Below, in pieces: positions 6,581-13,172 of a stretch of 13,172 nt of DNA (position 1 is its first letter; each line of letters starts with the position of its first letter). The stretch is from Willaertia magna (taxonomy: Eukaryota; Heterolobosea; Eutetramitea; Acrasida; Naegleriidae), in the NCBI GenBank assembly GCA_902984215.1, contig CADWAF010002638.1:1-13172 (forward strand). The letters are read 5' to 3'. The notes beneath the pieces were generated by a model, which was given only the letters and a program-made list of their open reading frames with translations, searched no databases and was not told the origin of the DNA. Made by a program: the position numbers and the translations under genes.

Positions 6581-8818
6581 TTATTTGTAATGCAGTAGAA
6601 CATTAGTAATAAAGGGATGAAAAAAATTGTTAAAACAATCACCAGAAACTACAATCAAACGATTACAACACATAGTGCCACCTCTAATGGTTTTTGCAGT
6701 TTTCTCTGAGATCTTTTTGTTTGTAAAAATTACAACATAAACTTCATAACCTGTAGCGCTCAGTAAAGCATCCTCGTAAAAGCTCTTCAATTCCTTCAAT
6801 GTCATTTTGAATGTTTCTTGTGAATCGACATTTACAAATTTGTTCAAGGTTACAAACAATAGTTTCTTATCATCTGCAATTAGTTCAGGTAAAAATCCAT
6901 CTATTCCTTTTTCATTCTCATGTAACTTCACAATTTTAGATAAGTTCTTAATAATCTTAGACATTACTTCAGAGGTGGTTGTGTATTTAAAATATAAAGT
7001 ACCAGTAACAGAAGAAGAAATTTCCATTGAGGCAAGTTCTTCTGACATATGCGCTCCAATAAATATATTACCAACAGTAAATTGTTGTGGTAAATCACTA
7101 TATTTTGGTTCTGTAAATTTGAAAAGATAATTCAGTTTACCGGTAATAGTTTTCAAATATAACGCCCCAAATTTTTCACATTCTGTCTTATTTGAGGTAA
7201 TGATAAGATCATGTAACAATGATTTCGGTATCATGTCATTACTTCGGGAGAAAATGTCAATAAAAGAAGGTGGTAAACCAATGTGATCACCAATTTTGTA
7301 AATTTTACCTTGACTTACTAATTCATTTACCTTAGAGCTGTACTTAGTTTCATTAAAATACTTAAAACCTGAAAGAGTTAATGTTGTAAGATAACAATAG
7401 GTATCTAGTAATTCACTCGTTCGATACATATTATACATGTTTTTCACCATACCCTCATAAATGATTGATATCTTTGTTTCCAATGGCATATCTGTACCCT
7501 TTTGCTGTAATTCTTTTGCAAATTCGATTGCCCATTGTAAATGCCTTGGTACAACGCCAACTAAATTCCAAAACGCTTGATATTTGGGTGTGTAAAACTC
7601 TTTTACTTTTTCTTCTTCAATAAGAATTTCAATATCTTCTGGTCTAAATAATGGCAGAGAAATAAGTCTACATGAGTAATTAGTTGGTTCAAAGTTAACT
7701 TCAGAATCTAATAAGACACCACCCAAAATTGGGTATAAAATCAAACCTTGTGCTTTCTGTAATTTTCTCATAAAATATCCCACAACATACTGGAGTGACG
7801 TATTCAAGTTATCAATAGATCTCGCGGCATATTGATATTCGTCAAAAGCAATTACAAGAGGTATAGGTGTATTCTGATTTACTTTCAAATTATCATGTAA
7901 TTTCAAACTAATAATATGTAAAATCTCAAACAAAAAGTTATTGTTGGTTATTTTAGACATTTTGCTTAAAACAAATCCAGTGTTCTTAAATGCAGCAAAT
8001 ATAATTCTAGATGATATCATTGAGATAAGATTTTGATCTCTTTCATCTGTTGTTAATAGAAATCCATTTGTAAAGTTGTAATAAATAACTGAGGCGTTTT
8101 TGAAAATGTTTGTTGGCGAAGCTTTTTTTAAAATCTTAACAACTTCAGACAAAATACGTGTTTTACCACTACCACTACCCCCTTTTGCAATCATAAATGT
8201 TAAATTTTGTTTAGTTATTTCTTGTTGTTGACAACATTTAAACTGTTTCTCTCCCACATCAATAATTTCTCTTTCAGCTTCAACTCTATTAAGTAGTTTA
8301 GTCTTGAACCAAAAAGGATCAATACCATATGTAGCTTGTGATAAATCCTTTAATTCTAATTGTTCAATTTCCCCTAACAAGAACAATTCTTCATCTGTAA
8401 ATTCCAAAACGGTGTATTCTTTTACTTCAGAATTTAAATGTTTGAATGGAATATATCTTCTTCTAATAATTCTTTCCGAATATTTATCGCTCAATAAATT
8501 ATCATTGTCAATAAATTCATTTGCTAACCAATACGCAATTGCTTCAGCAACATCTTCATTTGTAATTTTTTCATTCTTTAATAATGAAGCGACAGTTACT
8601 TGATGAGCTGTTTGTAGAGTACCTTTATTGTTTATGGTTGCAATATAAGCGTAAATGGCATTCATTAAGTGTAGTCCTTTTAAGTTTTTAATTTCTTTTA
8701 AATCATCATCATCAAAGCTTAAATTTTCTTTCAACAGTTCTAATACTTCGTTCTTTTTCAATCCTTGGATTTGTTCTACGGAGAGTGTTGCTTTTCTCTT
8801 TCTTTCACCGGAGGACAT
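6581..8818 (-). CDS. P-loop NTPase (STAND/AAA-like) with Crinkler/RHS-type layout
   Basis: The 745 residues come from a single exon. The N-terminus has a basic patch (GERKRK) that could be a nuclear signal, then about 180 residues of helical, acidic region. Walker A is GGSGSGKT at 213-220 (K219). Walker B is PLVIAFDEYQ with D326 and E327. A downstream GVVPRHLQW (R425 in a GxxPRxL context) resembles the sensor/winged-helix boundary of STAND ATPases. FRPEDIEILIEEEKVKEFY before it is typical of ORC/STAND-like ATPases. The last about 170 residues are separate. GIDGFLPEL (D640) followed by the strand LLFVTLNKF (K660) recalls the PD-(D/E)xK nuclease core of Crinkler/RHS proteins, but the second acidic residue is not evident, so nuclease activity is doubtful. 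Crinkler/RHS-type proteins are eukaryotic effectors, many linked to mobile elements. The NTPase call is sure. The effector family assignment is inference. Confidence 0.72.
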   Translation of the reverse strand: MSSGERKRKATLSVEQIQGLKKNEVLELLKENLSFDDDDLKEIKNLKGLHLMNAIYAYIATINNKGTLQTAHQVTVASLLKNEKITNEDVAEAIAYWLANEFIDNDNLLSDKYSERIIRRRYIPFKHLNSEVKEYTVLEFTDEELFLLGEIEQLELKDLSQATYGIDPFWFKTKLLNRVEAEREIIDVGEKQFKCCQQQEITKQNLTFMIAKGGSGSGKTRILSEVVKILKKASPTNIFKNASVIYYNFTNGFLLTTDERDQNLISMISSRIIFAAFKNTGFVLSKMSKITNNNFLFEILHIISLKLHDNLKVNQNTPIPLVIAFDEYQYAARSIDNLNTSLQYVVGYFMRKLQKAQGLILYPILGGVLLDSEVNFEPTNYSCRLISLPLFRPEDIEILIEEEKVKEFYTPKYQAFWNLVGVVPRHLQWAIEFAKELQQKGTDMPLETKISIIYEGMVKNMYNMYRTSELLDTYCYLTTLTLSGFKYFNETKYSSKVNELVSQGKIYKIGDHIGLPPSFIDIFSRSNDMIPKSLLHDLIITSNKTECEKFGALYLKTITGKLNYLFKFTEPKYSDLPQQFTVGNIFIGAHMSEELASMEISSSVTGTLYFKYTTTSEVMSKIIKNLSKIVKLHENEKGIDGFLPELIADDKKLLFVTLNKFVNVDSQETFKMTLKELKSFYEDALLSATGYEVYVVIFTNKKISEKTAKTIRGGTMCCNRLIVVSGDCFNNFFHPFITNVLLHYK

Positions 8819-9038
8819 TTTTTTTTCTGTAAACCGGTCAAACGAAACGCTTAGTTTTTAAGACATTTTTTGAGCCAATTTTTTATTCCAACTACGGCAT
8901 TTTTAAACCGTACAAAATTTCCGGGCTATAAATTTAGTTTTTCACACAAAGCAATATTTATTTTATGTTACAATTGTCTCTAATTGTTTAATCATCTCTG
9001 TAATAAAGAGTTAATTTTGTACATGTTATTTACAAAAT
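8819..9038. other. Spacer upstream of the NTPase gene
   Basis: These 220 bases have no coding frame. The part nearest the NTPase start is less A/T-rich than other spacers, with ACCGGT and CCGTAC-type strings (8834-8925). A candidate TATA-like ATAAATTT reads on the + strand at 8928-8935. Nothing is certain. Confidence 0.4.
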
Positions 9039-9544
9039 TTATAATTTCTTGTAAGGGGTAACCTTTTTAACTGGTTTCTTCTTATAAGTTTTAACATTCT
9101 TAACATTCTTTCTTCTCTTTAAACATTTCTTAATAGATTTTAAGAGTCTCTTTCAACCTCCCTTCTTTGCTAATCTCTTCTTAATTCTCTTTAATAATTT
9201 CTTTAAATTCTTTTTTCCTGCTCTCTTTCCTCTTTTGTTATTCTTATTAACCTTTTTATATTGTTTAGATTTCTTAACGTGCTTTCTCTTTTTGTAAGTT
9301 TTAACTCTCTTGACATTCTTTTTCTTATATTGTTTAACTGATTTTCTGTGCTTTCTATTTCTCTTTAAACATCTTGCTAATCTTCTTAATTTCTTTGCCC
9401 AACGTTTACCTAATTTCTTCTTTAATAATTTAATTAATTTACCTTTCTTTCCCTTCTTCTTAACAACTCACCTTCAGCAGAAACAAAGAATACACATAAA
9501 GATAAACCTAATAGTAATAATGCAACTAATGTTGATGTTTTCAT
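9039..9544 (-). pseudogene. Secreted lysine/arginine-rich two-copy protein, interrupted (pseudogene, or intron plus early stop)
   Basis: From ATG 9542-9544 a classical signal peptide reads MKTSTLVALLLLGLSLCV and ends near Ala-Glu at 9473-9478. A second frame, open from 9469 back to the TAA at 9039-9041 apart from one TGA at 9153-9155, encodes about 139 residues that are largely Lys and Arg, with no Asp or Glu. It has two related units. The first has Trp (9399-9401) and Cys ten residues later followed by CLKR. The second has the TGA exactly where the Trp aligns, then Cys and CLKR at the same spacing. Both carry Lys-Tyr-Lys-Lys repeats. The two frames join either by a one-base indel near 9461-9470 or by a GT-AG intron 9410-9471, which gives a 109-residue product ending at the TGA. 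Amphipathic basic helices after a signal peptide resemble antimicrobial or lysosomal cationic peptides. That role is inferred. Confidence 0.66.
9410..9471 (-). other. Candidate intron in the cationic-protein gene (62 nt)
   Basis: The donor is GAAG|GTGAGT and the acceptor AATTAG|GT. Splicing joins the signal-peptide frame to the lysine-rich frame in phase 1, and the length matches other introns in the window. Against it, the interval itself reads as lysine/leucine-rich peptide in the downstream frame and resembles the matching part of the second copy. It may therefore be coding sequence behind a single-base lesion. Confidence 0.4.
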
Positions 9545-10035
9545 TTTGTTTTTTTTTGTTGACTTATAATCTCTGCGCTTTTATTTGGTTTTATAATGTT
9601 TAAAGTCTGTAGTTATTCTAAAGTTGGTAAGAAAGTTGAATTTTGTAAACGTTACAAATATTTTTATAAAGTATAGAACTATTATTAATAATACTCTACT
9701 TTAGTTCTTTAGTAACGTATATAATAATGTTGATAACAAAAAAGATGTTCGAGGTTACTTATTAGCGTTTTTAGTAGATAATATTCCAATACAACCTTCC
9801 AAGTTGTCCCACTGTAGACAACAACCACAATCGATCATTTTCTATCTTTAATAACTACATAGATATTAAACCAAAGAAAAGTGTATATTGTGACACTATT
9901 TAGTTTTTGCTAAACTTCATTGTGCAAAGATATTAAATCTAAAGATATTAAACCCTTGTTTTTCATTCAGGAACACCCTAATAAACTTCATTGGATTCGT
10001 CAAGGTGAAATACATTTGACAAGTAAATTTTCATC
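9545..10035. other. Divergent spacer between the cationic-protein and arrestin genes
   Basis: There is no ATG-initiated coding frame of note in these 491 bases. They should hold two promoters. AGATATTAAA occurs three times (9861-9870, 9928-9937, 9943-9952), TAAACTTCATTG twice (9911-9922, 9982-9993), and GTTGTC/GACAAC forms a small inverted repeat (9803-9822). The two repeat families suggest binding sites for the arrestin-gene promoter, but this is inference. Confidence 0.5.
9589..9595 (-). promoter_or_regulatory. TATA-like element for the cationic-protein gene
   Basis: TATAAAA reads on the - strand, ending 44 bases before the start codon at 9544. Spacing and strand match the TATA-like site ahead of the 174-residue gene. 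Confidence 0.4.
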
Positions 10036-11252
10036 ATGCCCAATAAAAACAAAAAGAAAGTCCATAACCACCAAATTAAAACAAAAAAATACCCAATATT
10101 ATCCATGCAAACCGTTAGTACCTCACCATCCCCTTTATCAATTGATATCACATTAGATAAACCATACTTTACTTGTGGAGAACAAGCTACTGGTGTTTGT
10201 CATTTAAAAGTATTATCAAGTACTCCAATTCCAGCAAATAGTTTAATTGTTAAATGGAAAGGATATGAACGTTCCAATGCTGCAATTCCAGTGTCGGCAA
10301 TTGGTGTAGGACATCACCCTCATCATGGAATAGCTCACCACCATACTGGAATTAGTGTAGGTGTTGGACATCATCATAGCCATACACAATATCAAATTAT
10401 AACAGATGAAACAATGTTTTTCAGTCAAGCATTCACTGTAACTCTATTTGAAGGTGGAATGATTCAACCAGGTAAGTTATTCAGTTATTTCTTTTGTAAT
10501 CTTTAACAAATTCTTTTTGGTAATCTACAGGTGAATATCATTTTCCTATCTATTTTCAATTACCAAATGGTTTACCAGGAATTTTTAGTGACCACAAACT
10601 TGGTCTTGGTGTAAATTGTAGAGCAGCTGTTGTTTACAAAGTGAAATGTAAATTAGATAATAATTACATTCCAAACTCTAAAATTTCAAAAAGATTTTCT
10701 ATCGTTCCAAACTTTTCTACAATTATGTGTGCTTTAGATTCCCATAATGAAAAGGATTTCCTTTTTGGAGGTTCTGGAAAGTTGTACATGGATGTTCACA
10801 TTAATAAGAATGTTTTCACTCCAGGTGAGTCAGTTCCAGTTCAGATTAAGGTAAGAAATGATAGCAGAAAAGATGTTGCTGGATTGAAAGTAAAATTAAT
10901 GAGGGATGTTACAATGAAATGTCACAGTTATTCACATTCTTATTCTGAGGAAGTAAATAGAATGGTTTTTGAAGGGGTTGAAGGGAAAAATAGTGCTGAA
11001 AGAGTTTTGAATTTTAAATTAGCAGAAAACATTTTCCCAACTTCAGAAGGAAAATTAGTGAAATGTAATTATCATTTTGATGTTGAATGTGATGTAAAAT
11101 TGGCATTAGATTTGGAAGTTCATTTACCAATTCATGTATTCTATCAACCTTCTGTTGTAAATCAACATATTTCAATTTACGATAATTTAGAGAAAGGTGC
11201 TTGGGAAAAACAAAGTGTGATGTATCAACAAACTAATCCAGAACAAAAGTAA
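10036..11252 (+). CDS. Arrestin-fold protein with a histidine-rich loop (two exons)
   Basis: The exons are 10036-10471 and 10531-11252, giving 385 residues. The start is the first in-frame ATG after a TAA at 10024. A second ATG at 10105 would remove 23 basic residues. The N-terminal arrestin domain runs from about residue 30 (LSIDITLDKPYFTCGEQATG) and includes IQPGEYHFPIYFQLP across the splice junction, LPGIFSDHK and VYKVKCKLD. The C-terminal arrestin domain starts at about 226 (GSGKLYMDVHINKNVFTPGE) and ends near HVFYQ. Such alpha-arrestin-like proteins act as cytosolic adaptors in membrane-protein trafficking and signalling. No PPxY motif is seen, so Nedd4-type ligase recruitment is not indicated. 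A variable loop in the N domain (93-117) carries 11 His in 24 residues. It is absent from the arrestins I know. Confidence 0.88.
10472..10530 (+). other. Intron of the arrestin-fold gene (59 nt)
   Basis: The donor is CCAG|GTAAGT and the acceptor CTACAG|GTGAA. The phase-1 split codon becomes GGT, Gly, inside the arrestin PG-x-HxFP motif. Unspliced reading stops at 10506. Confidence 0.93.
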
Positions 11253-11613
11253 AATGGCTAACCCTTTTTCGACTTTAATATTACTAATTATTATTTATAA
11301 ATCCATTTTGGTGAATGCAGTTTACATTTTTCTTTGTAAATTAGGCTGTCTTTTAAATACAGTTAAATAACTTTGTAAATCATTTATATTGGTAAATATT
11401 GATAACATGTTCTAATAAATTTAACAAATGTTTATCACAAATATTTGTATTGCAATTAAAAGAATTTTTAAATTAGTTAAATATAATTAACATTTTCACA
11501 ATTTGAAATATTTAATTCGTTTATAGATCTTAAATTCATTAAATATTTATCTACTAAAGAGCACTCATTAATTCTTTTAAGAATATCGAACACGAAAATG
11601 AAATGTAATTAAA
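11253..11613. other. Spacer between the arrestin and 5S genes
   Basis: These 361 strongly A/T-rich bases have no coding frame and no recognisable RNA gene. They should include the arrestin 3' UTR and downstream flank of the 5S gene. I see nothing else. Confidence 0.55.
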
Positions 11614-11614
11614 A
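11611..11614 (-). terminator. Pol III oligo-T terminator of the 5S gene
   Basis: TTTT immediately follows the 3' helix I strand on the - strand. It is the minimum Pol III stop signal, and its first T may be the last base paired in the RNA. Confidence 0.65.
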
Positions 11615-11731
11615 TCTACAGCACTACAGGTTCCCGAGAAGTCTCCCATCTCAGTACTAACATAGCCCTACTGAGCTTAACTTCTCAAATCGGACGGGAT
11701 GAGGTGCTTTCACAGTGGTATGGCCGTAGAC
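11614..11731 (-). rRNA. 5S ribosomal RNA
   Basis: Read on the - strand, the gene starts GTCTACGGCCATACCA and ends GTGCTGTAGAT. The ends pair as helix I. The interior has the conserved CATCCCGTCCGAT, GAAGTTAAGC (A box, complement of 11673-11682) and GATGGGAGAC (C box, complement of 11641-11650), the internal control elements read by TFIIIA and Pol III. The length is about 118, normal for 5S (about 120). It is a single copy here, unlinked to other rRNA genes in the window. The exact 3' end is uncertain by one or two bases. Confidence 0.95.
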
Positions 11732-11791
11732 AACCATGATTTATTGTGCTACGTTAATAATTATTCTAAATGCAAATGGTGATAGATTTAT

Positions 11792-12871
11792 TTAATTGTC
11801 AATTGCATTTTCCCACCATTTCTTTCTCCTTTCAATTTCTTCCTTTTCATTCTCAGTATAACTTCTATTTTCATTAATATTTTTAACACATCTTATAGTT
11901 AAACTTAATCTTATATCTCCTCTAGGAATATTCTCTTTATTTTCAATAACTATCGAATCTCTATTTAATACTTTATCATCCAAAATGTTATCAAATTCTA
12001 AATCTCTAATTGCATGGTAATAATTTACATAAGAATCTTTACAAAATACCAATAAACTTCTAGGTTCTAAAAATACACTTGCGACAATATCATTATCTAA
12101 TTGATCTTTATTTAATGGTCTATTTGGTCCATAAAAATCAATCCTTGCACTTGTCTTTAATGAAAGAACTAAAGCACAAGGTAAATATAATGGACCATCT
12201 TTATGTGGACTAATCCCTTTACCTTGATGATATTCATTTAATAATACTTGATTATATTCTGAATATATAATTTCTTTATTTCCTTCTTCATTAAAATTGT
12301 TACTTGTGGTTTTTGATAAATTATTATTTTTTAAATCATTTAAAATTTCTTCTTTTGTTAAAAAATTTTCGATTAATTGACCTCTTTTTTGTAATAATTG
12401 TTTTAATTGGTTTACATAAGCAGGTAAATCTTCCAAAAACATTCCAGAAGGATGAGGTACTCCACCAATGTTTTTTAATCTTCTTTTTGATAAAGAAATC
12501 CAATCTTTATTTGTTTTATAGAAACCATTGTTGTTATTATCTTCTTGTTTTTCATAGATTGCTTCTACTAATAATTTCTCTTCTTCTTCTGTAATATAAT
12601 TTGGGAAATAATAAATATCACCAAGAAATTGATTTTTTAATAAGAACTGATCATTTACGAAATCGGAAAGGATAGAAGAACTGGTATTTTCCATAATTAA
12701 TTTATTTAAAGATGTTTGAAATATATTTTCTAATTGTACATTCTTTTTATTTACATTCTTCTTATTATTACCATTGCTAGCCTTGTTAGTATTATTACTC
12801 GTTGTTGAACATCCCTTCAAGGCTTTCTTCCTCTCTTCCCGTAACATGGCCATAAAATCAATAGAAGTCAT
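11792..12871 (-). CDS. ALKBH6: AlkB homologue 6, 2-oxoglutarate/Fe(II) dioxygenase
   Basis: The protein has 359 residues. Residues 1-75 are a basic, Asn-rich extension. The AlkB core starts near 84 with DIYYFPNYITEEEE. It continues with KNIGGVPHPSGM (134-144), GISPHKDGPLYLP with the iron ligands H223 and D225, LEPRSLLVF, the third ligand H286 in YYHAIRD, and the RLSLTIR motif with R321 and R327 for 2-oxoglutarate. GGVPHPxGM and HxDGPLYxP closely match ALKBH6 rather than other AlkB paralogues. The catalytic set is complete. AlkB family members remove alkyl groups from nucleic acids or proteins. The ALKBH6 substrate is poorly defined, so a nucleic-acid role is only likely. An Asn-rich insert (about 175-200) lengthens the loop before the catalytic strand. 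The start is 60 bases from the divergent gene at 12932. Confidence 0.92.
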   Translation of the reverse strand: MTSIDFMAMLREERKKALKGCSTTSNNTNKASNGNNKKNVNKKNVQLENIFQTSLNKLIMENTSSSILSDFVNDQFLLKNQFLGDIYYFPNYITEEEEKLLVEAIYEKQEDNNNNGFYKTNKDWISLSKRRLKNIGGVPHPSGMFLEDLPAYVNQLKQLLQKRGQLIENFLTKEEILNDLKNNNLSKTTSNNFNEEGNKEIIYSEYNQVLLNEYHQGKGISPHKDGPLYLPCALVLSLKTSARIDFYGPNRPLNKDQLDNDIVASVFLEPRSLLVFCKDSYVNYYHAIRDLEFDNILDDKVLNRDSIVIENKENIPRGDIRLSLTIRCVKNINENRSYTENEKEEIERRKKWWENAIDN

Positions 12872-12931
12872 TTTTTCTAGATCAATAAAAATTATTGAAA
12901 TAAAATCAAAATTAAATTAAAATTTAAAAAA
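12872..12931. promoter_or_regulatory. Short bidirectional promoter region
   Basis: Only 60 bases separate the starts of two divergent genes. They contain a perfect inverted repeat TCAATAA AAA TTATTGA at 12882-12898. The rest is A/T-only or nearly so. Shared regulation is inferred from position. Confidence 0.4.
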
Positions 12932-13172
12932 ATGAAAAAATTGTTTACAAGAAGAAAGAACAGCAGTAACGACAAAGAGGATAACAACAAGAACAATGAT
13001 AACAGTGAAAAGGATAGAGATGCGATTATGGTAGATGTAAATGAGTTAAATCTTTATAAAGATCGTTCTTTTTATTTATTTGCTTTACGTTCAACTTATA
13101 GTTCTGGATTTGCATTTTCAACGTATGATAATAACAATGATTGTAAAGAAGAAAATAATAATTTATCTTATA
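12932..13172 (+). CDS. 5' end of an unknown gene, cut by the window edge
   Basis: An open frame starts at ATG 12932, preceded by AAAAAA, and runs without a stop to the last base. That gives 80 complete codons. It opens with MKKLFTRRKNSSNDKEDNN, a basic then Asn/Asp/Lys-rich low-complexity segment of about 30 residues. This is followed by a more structured part (VDVNELNLYKDRSFYLFALR, then YSSGFAFSTY). Codon use resembles neighbouring genes (A/T-ending). I do not recognise the family from this fragment. There is no hydrophobic signal peptide. It is a real gene start by length, composition and head-to-head position with ALKBH6, but an intron could begin before the edge. Confidence 0.6.
   Translation, partial: MKKLFTRRKNSSNDKEDNNKNNDNSEKDRDAIMVDVNELNLYKDRSFYLFALRSTYSSGFAFSTYDNNNDCKEENNNLSY

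Noticed and set aside
8304..8861. + strand frames opposite the NTPase gene
   Set aside because: They are antisense shadows rich in Ser/Asn/Phe, as expected from the complementary codons.
9310..9603. Long + strand frame rich in Phe and Leu
   Set aside because: It is the antisense shadow of the AAG/AAA-rich cationic-protein gene. Its composition is explained entirely by that.
9920..10156. + strand frame overlapping the arrestin start
   Set aside because: It has no ATG start, begins at TTG, and overlaps a well-supported gene in another frame.
12304..12594. + strand Leu/Phe-rich frame opposite ALKBH6
   Set aside because: It is an antisense shadow of Asn/Lys/Glu codons, and ALKBH6 has a full catalytic set.
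1..13172. CRISPR array, prophage or bacterial operon
   Set aside because: No regularly spaced repeats were seen. Introns, a Pol III 5S gene and eukaryotic families argue against prokaryotic DNA.

Overview
This window looks like nuclear DNA from an A+T-rich protist. Four things support a eukaryote: short GT-AG introns (53, 58 and 59 nt) that restore reading frames, a 5S rRNA gene with an internal Pol III control region, Asn- and Ser-rich low-complexity protein segments, and eukaryotic families (arrestin fold, SF1/BBP-type KH, ALKBH6, RCC1-like). A free-living amoeboflagellate of the Heterolobosea (Naegleria-like) fits best, from short introns, compact gene spacing and RCC1-like proteins. The taxon is inferred and not proven.

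Layout from left to right: (1) the 3' part of a three-exon RCC1-like gene, + strand, running in from beyond the left edge; (2) a repeat- and hairpin-bearing spacer; (3) a single-exon membrane-anchored class I methyltransferase, +; (4) an SF1/branchpoint-binding-protein-like KH protein, +; (5) tail-to-tail with it, a DUF4246-family protein, -, which stops where the family's C-terminal part should begin; (6) a spacer with two overlapping inverted repeats; (7) an unrecognised 174-residue protein, -; (8) a 745-residue P-loop NTPase, -, with a layout reminiscent of Crinkler/RHS-type effectors; (9) a gene absent from any long-ORF scan: a signal peptide followed by a two-copy, lysine/arginine-rich, acid-free protein, -, interrupted by one reading-frame break (or intron) and one in-frame TGA; (10) an arrestin-fold protein with a histidine-rich loop, +, two exons; (11) a lone 5S rRNA gene, -; (12) ALKBH6, -; (13) divergent from it, the 5' end of an unknown + strand gene that leaves the window.

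The genes do not form one pathway. Most are ordinary housekeeping or signalling genes: mRNA splicing, oxygenase, methyltransferase, arrestin and translation RNA. The accessory-looking part is roughly 4286-9544, on the - strand: a truncated oxygenase-like protein, an orphan, a Crinkler-like NTPase and the decayed or unusual cationic secreted protein. That stretch holds most of what deserves a second look.

No gene with a visible end in the window stops with TGA (they use TAA or TAG). This bears on how to read the TGA inside the cationic protein gene.
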